From Clostridiales bacterium (GTDB lineage: Bacteria; Bacillota; Clostridia; Oscillospirales; Oscillospiraceae): a stretch of DNA of 6,276 nucleotides. Shown piece after piece: positions 1 to 5,218 of this stretch; position 1 is the stretch's first letter, and every line of letters begins with the position of its first letter. A program made the position numbers and the translations under genes. A model generated the notes under the pieces. That model was not told the origin of the DNA, ran no database searches, and was given only the letters and a program-made list of their open reading frames with translations. The stretch covers positions 1 to 6,276 of the forward strand of contig JAAYFX010000007.1 in assembly GCA_012728025.1 (NCBI GenBank), read 5' to 3'.

Positions 1-10
1 TATATAAAGG

Positions 11-17
11 ACTCCTA
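11..17 (-). promoter_or_regulatory. Candidate ribosome binding site for a leftward gene beyond the window
   Basis: Immediately after the stop codon of the GNAT gene the minus strand reads TAGGAGT, followed by ten bases to the window edge. A Shine-Dalgarno sequence this close to a stop codon suggests that another leftward gene starts within a few bases outside the window and is translated from the same message. The downstream start codon is not visible, so this is an inference. Confidence 0.4.
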
Positions 18-878
18 TTAAGTAAACACCCTATTCAAAAAAGGATTTTCTATTTCTTTGTTTTCAAGGCTCTTAGCCATGGCATAAGGTGTTTTAAAAA
101 CTTTCCCATCATCTTCGGATATAAAAAGAGGCTGGTAAAAGCTTGCAGTTTTAAAGGAAAAGCCTTGCAAAAGAGCGGCGCATAAGGAGCCAAAGACAGC
201 CTTATCCGCTGTGGATTCTAAAACGTTGAGCTTATCCTCCGCCAATGAGAGCAAAGCGTAATGCTCCCTATCGCCGTATAAAAAGCTTAAGGCTTTGCCG
301 CCGACCGAAGTTAAATCATCCAGATAAAAACTGTTTTGTTCTTGGGAAAGGCGGATACAGCCCTCATCATAAAAAGGGCTGTGGCTGTATAGCTGCCAAA
401 TTTCCTCGCTTGTTGCAGGCTTTAAGCTTACAGGGGAAAGACCCTTGGCAAGGCCCTCCAGTTGACTTCGGGAAAAGGAAGCCTCAAAGCGGTTGAAAGA
501 ATATTCATAGCCAAAGCGCCTGTAATATCCTGCCAGAGACGGCTCGGCAGGCACTAAAACAGAAAGGGCATGACCTCTTTTTCGGCTCAAGTCCAGAGAT
601 TTTTCCACAAGGCTGGTCATAATCCCCCTGCCCTGATATTCCTTTTTTGTGGCCAAGGCGTAAAGATAAGAAACCGGAAGGGAAACACCTCCTTGGGGCA
701 GGTCATAAATAATCATATAAAGGGCGGCGCAAACCCTGCCATCCCTTATTTCCACAAGGGTGTTTTCCTCTTTGTAAATCTGACCGAAAAAGGAGTCTAA
801 AAACCTGTCCGAATCCCCAAAGGTTTCCTTCCACAGATTTTTTAAATCCCTTATATATTCAGGTTTGGAAAAGCTTAT
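18..878 (-). CDS. GNAT family N-acetyltransferase, probable non-canonical start codon
   Basis: This protein of about 286 aa carries a GNAT (acetyl-CoA-dependent N-acetyltransferase) fold. Motif A is clear: strand beta-4 reads YLYALAT and is followed by the pyrophosphate-binding signature YQGRG (about residues 81-85). A further helix and the segment YYRRFGYEY (about 111-119) are typical of the acetyl-CoA site. Roughly 150 more residues form a C-terminal domain that I cannot assign to a substrate. The first ordinary start codon in frame is GTG at 753-755. The frame stays open to 905, however, and the upstream residues (YIRDLKNLWKETFGDSDRF) look like the helix-1/helix-2 region every GNAT needs. 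There is no ATG, GTG or TTG in that extension. A purine-rich site, AAGGGGGGAG (887-896), lies 8 nt from an in-frame ATA (876-878) and 5 nt from an ATC (879-881), so I place the start at the ATA. It is probably co-transcribed with the DUF2156 gene upstream. The acetyl acceptor is unknown. The fold is secure; the start is not. Confidence 0.8.
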   Translation of the reverse strand: MSFSKPEYIRDLKNLWKETFGDSDRFLDSFFGQIYKEENTLVEIRDGRVCAALYMIIYDLPQGGVSLPVSYLYALATKKEYQGRGIMTSLVEKSLDLSRKRGHALSVLVPAEPSLAGYYRRFGYEYSFNRFEASFSRSQLEGLAKGLSPVSLKPATSEEIWQLYSHSPFYDEGCIRLSQEQNSFYLDDLTSVGGKALSFLYGDREHYALLSLAEDKLNVLESTADKAVFGSLCAALLQGFSFKTASFYQPLFISEDDGKVFKTPYAMAKSLENKEIENPFLNRVFT

Positions 879-886
879 GATTGCCG

Positions 887-896
887 CTCCCCCCTT
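887..896 (-). promoter_or_regulatory. Ribosome binding site deciding the GNAT start
   Basis: The minus strand reads AAGGGGGGAG, a strong purine-rich Shine-Dalgarno-like sequence. It is the only good one upstream of the GNAT frame and it points to ATC (879-881) or ATA (876-878), not to the GTG at 753-755, which is more than 130 nt away. This supports translation of the longer protein from a rare AUA or AUC start, or a recently mutated AUG. Confidence 0.5.
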
Positions 897-959
897 ATAT
901 CTAGCCTAAGACAAGGTTGAGTTTTACGGATAAAGCGGGATTTTCTTATACTTCATGTT

Positions 960-1886
960 TTAGCAAGGTCTATCCCCAAATTGACGTTTTAAAATAATTC
1001 TTCCCTTTTCCGCCATCATAACAGGGCGGTAGGACAGCTTTGCCTTGCGAAGGCCCTCAAGACCCATATCTTCCTCACGGTTTACATAGATATAGCCGGA
1101 AAGCTCGTTTATTATAAACTGCTGGTTTATCATGGGGTAGGCCCCCTGAACATCGGAAAAAGCCTTTTCAAAGTGGACAACAAACATTTCGTCGCTTACC
1201 CTTTCGCCCATGGTAACAGCCACAAGCCTTCCGCCAGCCCTTATGGCACCGCCTATAAGGGACAGCTCCTCCATATGGCGCAGACCTTTTATAAGAACGC
1301 AAACCTCCTCGGTTTTTGACGGGTCGCCCCCGCAGCCGTTTTGCAGGCACCACTGGCGAACCATTTCAACGCACTCGTCTAAATTTTCATCAGAGATTTT
1401 TTCATAGCCCCAGTCGGGATTGTTCCTTACAAAATTGTTTATGTGGTTTTTCTTGCCATGATATTTTTTCCCCGAAAGGTTTTTAAGGTCCTCAACCTTA
1501 TAAATATAGTCCGAATAATTCCGCTGATAGCAAATATCATAACGGGCAGGAAAAATGCTCTCTATCTCCGCAAACATATTAGGCTCCACGTTATTCATGC
1601 GCATTTCAATGTTTTGGGCCTTGCAATAATCGTAAAGCCAATTAAAAGCTTCCTTTAAATCGCCGCTTCCCATGGGGAAGGTAAAGTAGTTTACCCCGTC
1701 ACGGCAGTATTTCAAAAACAGCCTGTCCCCCGAAACCGCCATATGGGTTTTGAAAACATCTGCCCACAATATCAGACTGGCAGCACTGTAATCACAGGCA
1801 AGATGTTCTGTTTGTGAAAGATATTTTGCCAGAGTATCCCTGTCCTCTATGCCTATTTTTTTAAATTGGTTCAAATTATATGACAT
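960..1886 (-). CDS. DUF2156 domain protein (phosphatidylglycerol lysyltransferase C-terminal family)
   Basis: This 308-aa protein belongs to the DUF2156 / LPG_synthase_C family, which has two tandem GNAT-like folds. In characterised relatives (MprF, LysX-type enzymes) the fold moves an aminoacyl group from tRNA to a lipid. This stand-alone clostridial branch has no established reaction and no MprF membrane part: I see no transmembrane segment. Hallmarks are the basic segment GKKYHGKKNHINNF (139-152), the central strands GGAIRAGGRLVAVTMGE, and the C-terminal signature NREEDMGLEGLRKAKLSYRP. The start is ambiguous. The ATG at 1884-1886 touches the only Shine-Dalgarno-like run (AAAAGG) with zero spacing. 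A TTG at 1872-1874 would give the family-like N terminus NQFKKIGIEDRD with a 12-nt spacing. The gene begins 55 bp after the CofE-like gene and is followed by the GNAT gene, implying co-transcription. Two acyltransferase-type folds in a row suggest steps on a common substrate, but this is inference. Confidence 0.88.
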   Translation of the reverse strand: MSYNLNQFKKIGIEDRDTLAKYLSQTEHLACDYSAASLILWADVFKTHMAVSGDRLFLKYCRDGVNYFTFPMGSGDLKEAFNWLYDYCKAQNIEMRMNNVEPNMFAEIESIFPARYDICYQRNYSDYIYKVEDLKNLSGKKYHGKKNHINNFVRNNPDWGYEKISDENLDECVEMVRQWCLQNGCGGDPSKTEEVCVLIKGLRHMEELSLIGGAIRAGGRLVAVTMGERVSDEMFVVHFEKAFSDVQGAYPMINQQFIINELSGYIYVNREEDMGLEGLRKAKLSYRPVMMAEKGRIILKRQFGDRPC

Positions 1887-1941
1887 CCTTTTAAGTTTTA
1901 TTTAATATTCCCAAGACCTAACGTGGGGAAAGTGCTTTTGC

Positions 1942-3129
1942 TTAAAGGGCAAAACTGTCAAAGTATCCTTGAATGAGAATTATCGGTGTACCCTTATCTC
2001 CGCTTCCGCTGGTAAGGTCTGATAGGGAGCCAATAAGGTCTGTGAGCCTTCTAGGGGTTGTGCCCAAAAACTCCATGGAGTCTTTAAGGATGGAATCCTT
2101 TTGACGTATACGCTCACGCATGGCCTCTTCAAGCTCTTTTCCGGAAAGACCGGAAAGCTCGTTATCCGCAAGGTATTTAAGTTTAAGCTCGTTGGGAGTT
2201 CCCGAAAGTCCGGAGGTGAAGCCGGGGGACACAACAGGGTCAGCAAGCTCCCATATTCCCCCCACAGGGTCTTTAAATGCACCGTCACCGTAAACCATGA
2301 CCTCTATGTTCTTGCCGGTTTTTTCAAAAAGTCCCTTTTGCACAAGCTCTACAAAGGGCTGGCTGTCTCTGGGGAAGAGCTTAACACTGTCTTCAGTGGC
2401 CTTATTAGAGCCTAAAAGGCCGTATTCTTCATTATAACCGCTTCCATCCACAGAGCTTACAAGAAGATTGTCCAGCGTCAGAACCTTTTCGGCACCTGCC
2501 GCCTCAAGAAGCCGCCTTGAGCGCTGCCTTGAATGTACATCACAGCAAAGGACGGTTTTTGTGTAATCCAAAATCGTCCTAACGTCATTTGAAAAGATAA
2601 ACTCCACTTCACAGCCGGCATCCTCTATAATTTTTCTATAATAATCAACATAGTCAACACCGGTGAAGGGATGGGGGTTGTGGCCAAACTTCTCACGGTA
2701 GGAGTCCTCCGTTAAAACATCCGACCAAGGGTTTACACCCTTTTCATCTAAAAGGTCAGCGTCAAAAAGATGGTTTCCCACCTCGTCGGCAGGGTAAGAA
2801 AGCTGGAGATATATTTTTTTAACACCCATGGCAATGCCCCGCAGCAGGATAGAAAAACGGTTGCGGCTTAATATTGGAAGGCACAGCCCCAAAGTGTCGG
2901 TGGAAAGTTTTGAGCGAAGGTCCTTGGCTATATGGTCAACGCTTGCGTAATTTCCTTGTGAGCGGGCAAGAACAGACTCGGTAATTGTGACTATGTCCCT
3001 GTCCTCAAGACTTATCCCCTCACCCTCGGCACAGGAAATAAGGCTGTCTATAACAATTTTTATAAGGTCATCGCCATTTTTTATAATAGGCGCACGTATA
3101 CCCCGTACCACGGTTCCCACAGTTCTCAT
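1942..3129 (-). CDS. CofE-like protein, coenzyme F420-0:L-glutamate ligase family
   Basis: This 395-aa soluble protein belongs to the CofE / F420_ligase family. Archaeal CofE, about 250 aa, adds gamma-linked glutamates to F420-0 using GTP. The bacterial form seen here is about 150 residues longer. Conserved blocks are an N-terminal VGTVVRGIRAPIIKNGDDL (res 4-22), DIVTITESVLARSQGNY, then LSRNRFSI, VGNHLFDADLLDEKG, HPFTGVDYVDYY, GSGYNEEYGLLGSNKATED, the acidic GDGAFKDPVGGIWELADP and, near the C terminus, TTPRRLTDLIGSLSDLTSGS with GDKGTP (about 357-382). The ATG start is well supported by AAGGAGG 7 nt upstream (3137-3143). It is the first gene of the leftward unit and has its own promoter candidate at 3194-3222. 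Clostridia of this kind generally do not make F420, and no other F420 gene (cofC, cofD, cofG or cofH) is present here, so the name should be read as a family label. A different gamma-glutamyl or amino-acid ligation is possible. Family assignment is strong; the substrate is unknown. Confidence 0.88.
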   Translation of the reverse strand: MRTVGTVVRGIRAPIIKNGDDLIKIVIDSLISCAEGEGISLEDRDIVTITESVLARSQGNYASVDHIAKDLRSKLSTDTLGLCLPILSRNRFSILLRGIAMGVKKIYLQLSYPADEVGNHLFDADLLDEKGVNPWSDVLTEDSYREKFGHNPHPFTGVDYVDYYRKIIEDAGCEVEFIFSNDVRTILDYTKTVLCCDVHSRQRSRRLLEAAGAEKVLTLDNLLVSSVDGSGYNEEYGLLGSNKATEDSVKLFPRDSQPFVELVQKGLFEKTGKNIEVMVYGDGAFKDPVGGIWELADPVVSPGFTSGLSGTPNELKLKYLADNELSGLSGKELEEAMRERIRQKDSILKDSMEFLGTTPRRLTDLIGSLSDLTSGSGDKGTPIILIQGYFDSFAL

Positions 3130-3149
3130 ATTCAGACCTCCTTAGATTA

Positions 3150-3164
3150 GCGGAAAAGTTCCGC
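3150..3164 (-). other. Short hairpin in the leader of the CofE-like gene
   Basis: GCGGAA, a 3-nt loop and TTCCGC form a perfect 6-bp hairpin in the untranslated leader, 6 nt before the AAGGAGG ribosome binding site. An overlapping alternative hairpin, CCGC/GCGG, uses bases 3161-3164 and 3170-3173 and cannot form at the same time. This could tune translation of the CofE-like gene, but no ligand or protein is implied by the sequence. Confidence 0.4.
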
Positions 3165-3193
3165 TCTTGCGGCAGATTGCTGCAACATATATA

Positions 3194-3222
3194 AAAATAC
3201 ACTTAAATTCAGAAAAAGACAA
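3194..3222 (-). promoter_or_regulatory. Candidate sigma-A promoter for the leftward unit
   Basis: On the minus strand TTGTCT (3217-3222) and TATTTT (3194-3199) are separated by exactly 17 bp. Each matches the housekeeping -35/-10 consensus at four of six positions. Transcription would begin near 3187, leaving a leader of about 55-60 nt before the CofE-like start. The surrounding DNA is very AT-rich, so chance matches are possible. Confidence 0.45.
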
Positions 3223-3279
3223 ATTATTTTTTAAAATTCTCCCATCTATATTGTAAAAACCCTAGCGCCTTAGGAAAAA

Positions 3280-3420
3280 CATGGGCTTTTTAGTTTATCG
3301 CAAAATAATCAACATAAAAAAGCCCTATACCTTATATATATACCATGACGGGAAAAAGCGCAAGCGGAGCATTAGAGCAACTCCTTGTATAAAATGCCGT
3401 TTTTTAATAAAAAGCCCATG
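3280..3420. repeat. 141-bp segment bounded by a 13-bp perfect inverted repeat
   Basis: CATGGGCTTTTTA (3280-3292) is repeated in inverted orientation as TAAAAAGCCCATG (3408-3420). A third partial copy, AAAAAAGCCC (3316-3325), can also pair with the left arm. The segment between the arms is AT-rich non-coding DNA; its open frame starting in the left arm looks spurious. The layout resembles a small non-autonomous element or a folded RNA. I see no flanking target-site duplication and no transposase, so a mobile origin is only a possibility. It lies upstream of the mntP promoter and outside the predicted transcript. Confidence 0.45.
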
Positions 3421-3472
3421 GATACGACGGGACACTCAATCTCTCGCTTTAAATGAAATCCATTTGCGGCAC

Positions 3473-3501
3473 TTGACTAATACCTAGCTATCTTATACAA
3501 T
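3473..3501 (+). promoter_or_regulatory. Sigma-A-type promoter of mntP
   Basis: TTGACT (3473-3478) and TACAAT (3496-3501) are 17 bp apart and each matches the housekeeping consensus at five of six positions. The predicted transcription start, near 3508, falls exactly where the structured leader begins, which strengthens both calls. The distance to the mntP start codon is about 175 nt, enough for an aptamer plus terminator. Confidence 0.75.
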
Positions 3502-3508
3502 ATCGCTA

Positions 3509-3597
3509 CCTATGAGGTATAGCTTACTCTTTGGCCGTTGCAAGCCAACATTCTGACCAAAAGGGTCTGACTTACATTAAATAACGAGACTCATGTA
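3509..3597 (+). ncRNA. Candidate yybP-ykoY manganese riboswitch (mntP leader)
   Basis: The leader has features expected of the yybP-ykoY Mn2+-sensing family. A closing helix pairs ATGAG (3512-3516) with CTCAT (3590-3594), extendable with TAC/GTA after a 2-nt bulge. The 5' internal-loop side contains GGTATAGC and the 3' side contains CGAGAC, which resembles the conserved AGUAGC and CGAGAC blocks of the E. coli alx element as I recall it. Two arms lie inside: TTGGC/GCCAA (3531-3548) and GACC/GGTC (3555-3567). The downstream gene is mntP, a classic target of this riboswitch, and an intrinsic terminator separates the two. In known members Mn2+ binding favours expression. I recognised this by eye; the L1 consensus GGGGAGUA is not matched exactly, so a covariance-model hit would settle it. 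Confidence 0.65.
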
Positions 3598-3639
3598 CGG
3601 CCTGTGCTGTACCTGTCTTTAAAACATTTTATCTCCGAC

Positions 3640-3667
3640 AGGCGCCGCATAAGGCGTCTTATTTTTT
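3640..3667 (+). terminator. Intrinsic terminator in the mntP leader (expression platform)
   Basis: AGGCGCC (3640-3646) pairs with GGCGTCT (3653-3659) around the loop GCATAA, followed by TATTTTTT. It ends 3 nt before the mntP Shine-Dalgarno site, so it can only act as a conditional terminator of mntP. Its 5' arm overlaps GACAGG (3637-3642), which can instead pair with CCTGTC (3612-3617), and ACAGGC (3638-3643), which can pair with GCCTGT (3600-3605). Either pairing would act as an antiterminator. Confidence 0.85.
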
Positions 3668-3682
3668 CGTGAGGTGTTAATT

Positions 3683-4249
3683 ATGGGATTTGTAGAACTT
3701 TTATTAGTATCACTGGGAGTATCAATGGATGCCTTTGCCGTTTCCTTGACTAAGGGGCTTTCCATGAAAAAGTTCAGTCTTAAAGATGCCTTGATGGTGG
3801 CTTTGTTTTTCGGCGGCTTTCAGGCTTTGATGCCCCTTATAGGCTGGATGCTGGCAAGCCGATTCTCGGTATACATAAACGGAGTGGGCCACTGGATTTC
3901 TTTTGGGCTTTTAAGCTTCATAGGGGGCAGGATGATTTATGAGGCTTGTGGTAATAGGGGCTGTCCCCCCGAGGCCGGAGATAGGCTATGTGTAAAAAGC
4001 CTTTTTATCTTGGCTGTGGCCACAAGTCTTGATGCTTTGGCAGTGGGTGTAAGCTTTGCTTTTTTAGAGGTTTTAATAATTCCGGCCGTTTTGCTTATAG
4101 GGGCTGTAACCGGCATAATTTCCTTTGCGGGGGTACGGGTGGGAAATGCTTTTGGCGGAAAGCTTGAAAAAAAGGCTGGAATTGCCGGCGGCCTTGTTTT
4201 AATACTTATAGGTTTGAAGATAGTATTAGAAAATATGGATATAATATAA
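3683..4249 (+). CDS. mntP: Manganese efflux pump MntP
   Basis: This is an integral membrane protein of 188 aa, the usual length of the MntP (formerly DUF204/YebN) family, which exports Mn2+ from the cytoplasm. Six hydrophobic segments are visible. The two family motifs, related by an internal duplication, are present: VSMDAFAVSLTKG with Asp16 in helix 1, and TSLDALAVGVSFAF with Asp117 in helix 4. These aspartates correspond to the metal-pathway residues known in the E. coli protein. FGGFQALMPLIGW in helix 2 is also typical. I chose the ATG at 3683 over an in-frame GTG at 3674, because GAGGTG (3671-3676) is then a Shine-Dalgarno site 6 nt upstream and the protein has the family's normal N terminus. 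The loop at residues 89-103 holds three cysteines. Control is probably by the manganese riboswitch and terminator directly upstream. Confidence 0.95.
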   Translation: MGFVELLLVSLGVSMDAFAVSLTKGLSMKKFSLKDALMVALFFGGFQALMPLIGWMLASRFSVYINGVGHWISFGLLSFIGGRMIYEACGNRGCPPEAGDRLCVKSLFILAVATSLDALAVGVSFAFLEVLIIPAVLLIGAVTGIISFAGVRVGNAFGGKLEKKAGIAGGLVLILIGLKIVLENMDII

Positions 4250-4268
4250 AAACCCATACAAATTTAAG

Positions 4269-4290
4269 AAAAAACTAACCCCTACGGGGG
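4269..4290 (-). terminator. Possible minus-strand intrinsic terminator
   Basis: CCCC (4279-4282), a 3-nt loop and GGGG (4286-4289) form a short GC hairpin in AT-rich DNA. Read on the minus strand it is followed by TTAGTTTTTT, the pattern of an intrinsic terminator. No leftward gene lies to its right in this window, so it might stop antisense transcription entering mntP, or be incidental. On the plus strand it has no T-run and is not a convincing mntP terminator. Confidence 0.3.
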
Positions 4291-4291
4291 C

Positions 4292-4319
4292 TTGCGGATG
4301 CTCAATAAAATGATATACT
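4292..4319 (+). promoter_or_regulatory. Candidate promoter of the fmdE-family gene
   Basis: TTGCGG (4292-4297) and TATACT (4314-4319) are separated by 16 bp; the -10 matches five of six consensus bases. Transcription would start near 4326 and give a leader of about 120 nt before the FmdE-family start codon. This supports separate transcription of this gene from mntP. Confidence 0.5.
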
Positions 4320-4321
4320 GA

Positions 4322-4415
4322 TTAAGTGTCGGCTAAGAAGAAAGCTTTATGAAAAGAAATTCAGACCTAATTTTGGACTGATTTCATGAAAATAATTTAA
4401 AATTCGGCACCTTAA
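4322..4415 (+). other. Potential structured leader of the fmdE-family gene
   Basis: TTAAG plus TGTCGG (4322-4332) can pair with TCGGCA and CTTAA (4404-4409 and 4411-4415), giving 11 pairs with one bulged C and two wobbles. This would enclose a local hairpin, AAA-t-TCAG-a-CC over GG-a-CTGATTT (4357-4384). The outer pairs overlap the predicted transcription start near 4326, which weakens the long-range helix. I do not recognise a known riboswitch here. Confidence 0.3.
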
Positions 4416-4448
4416 ATTAAAAAGATAATTTGAAAGGAAAGATATAAT

Positions 4449-4979
4449 ATGTGCAAACAATCAAACTGGGACAGATGCGTGGCTTTTCACGGACATGAGT
4501 GCGGAGGTCTTACCATAGGGTATAAAGCGGCACTTTACGCCATAGACCTTTTAAACCTTAGTTTTTCACAAGATGAAAACGTAGTTTGCGTTTCAGAAAA
4601 TGATGCCTGCGGCGTTGATGCAATTCAGGTTTTGCTGGGCTGCAGCGTAGGTAAGGGAAACTTGCTTTTCCGCATGAGAGGAAAGCAGGCATATAATATA
4701 TATGAAAGAACCAGCGGAAAATCCGTAAGGCTTGTGCTAAAGCAGCCCCCTGTGGAAATGAGCCGTGAGGAGCATTTCAAATATCTTCAGGAAAAAGAGC
4801 CTTCCGAGCTTTTTGATGTGAAGGAAGTCACTATAAAGCTCCCCGAAAAGGCACGTATTTTCTCCAGCCATATCTGCGATAAATGCGGGGAGAAGACAGG
4901 CAACAACTGGATAAGAATTCAGGAAGAGCAAAAGCTTTGCCTAGACTGCTATGAGCAGTATGATAGGTTTAGCATATAA
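4449..4979 (+). CDS. FmdE family protein with C-terminal zinc ribbon
   Basis: This 176-aa soluble protein is homologous to subunit E of formylmethanofuran dehydrogenase. The N-terminal metal-site motif FHGHECGGLTIGYKAA is present (His14, His16, Cys18), followed by ENDACGVDAIQVLLGCSVGKGN (50-71) with Cys54 and Cys65. The C-terminal zinc ribbon is complete: Cys143-x2-Cys146 and Cys164-x2-Cys167. In methanogens the enzyme reduces CO2 on methanofuran, but bacteria of this type lack methanofuran, and the bacterial homologues have no agreed function. No catalytic subunits (FmdA-D/FwdA-D), molybdate/tungstate transporter or cofactor-synthesis genes are nearby. The family HxHxCPG motif appears here as CGG. 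The start is the ATG after AAAGGA (about 10 nt spacing). It probably has its own promoter at 4292-4319. Family membership is secure; the role is unknown. Confidence 0.87.
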   Translation: MCKQSNWDRCVAFHGHECGGLTIGYKAALYAIDLLNLSFSQDENVVCVSENDACGVDAIQVLLGCSVGKGNLLFRMRGKQAYNIYERTSGKSVRLVLKQPPVEMSREEHFKYLQEKEPSELFDVKEVTIKLPEKARIFSSHICDKCGEKTGNNWIRIQEEQKLCLDCYEQYDRFSI

Positions 4980-5016
4980 GCTTTACATACTAAGCTTTGG
5001 CGAACGGCATAGACCC

Positions 5017-5022
5017 TATAAT
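5017..5022 (+). promoter_or_regulatory. Candidate -10 element upstream of rubredoxin
   Basis: A perfect TATAAT lies 38 nt after the FmdE stop codon. The base run at the expected -35 distance (GCTTTG, 4994-4999) is a poor match, so the promoter would be weak or activator dependent. If used, it would give rubredoxin a leader of about 190 nt containing several hairpins. Confidence 0.4.
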
Positions 5023-5075
5023 GGATTATTGGAAGCAAAACATATAAAAGATACAAACTTTGAGTGCGTTATTGA

Positions 5076-5097
5076 GAACGCTTTCTCTTGCGTTTTT
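5076..5097 (+). terminator. Weak intrinsic terminator or attenuator between the fmdE-family gene and rubredoxin
   Basis: AACGC (5077-5081) pairs with GCGTT (5090-5094) around an 8-nt pyrimidine loop, followed by TTT. The same AACGC can instead pair with an earlier GCGTT (5066-5070) around a 6-nt loop. The two hairpins exclude one another, as in an attenuator. The stem is short, so termination would be inefficient. Confidence 0.35.
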
Positions 5098-5218
5098 CTG
5101 CGGCGGGTAGTAAACTATATAAAGCGGAGATAAGGCTGCCGGATAAAAGCCTTTCATGCAACAAGAATAAGCAGCAAGAGAAAAACAAAAGCGCATCCTG
5201 CGCACAGGAGGTAAGCAC

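Noticed and set aside
1168..1407. Overlapping open frames on both strands inside the DUF2156 gene
   Set aside because: They are shadow frames; the DUF2156 frame has clear family motifs across the same bases.
1942..3129. Naming the CofE-like gene cofE and inferring an F420 pathway
   Set aside because: No other F420 biosynthesis gene is present and the protein is much longer than archaeal CofE; only family membership is supported.
3371..3395. tRNA-like stretch (AGAGCAACTCCTTGTA) resembling a D-arm and anticodon region
   Set aside because: No acceptor stem, no pairing anticodon stem and no T-arm (GGTTCRA) follow, so it is not a tRNA; a decayed fragment is conceivable but unsupported.
3281..3487. 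Plus-strand open frame of 68 codons in the divergent intergenic region
   Set aside because: Its ATG is part of the inverted repeat, the ribosome binding site is weak, the sequence resembles no family, and its end overlaps the mntP promoter. Best read as non-coding.
4951..5133. Plus-strand open frame of 60 codons after the FmdE-family gene
   Set aside because: It starts inside the FmdE coding end, has no ribosome binding site, spans the weak terminator, and has no recognisable domain.
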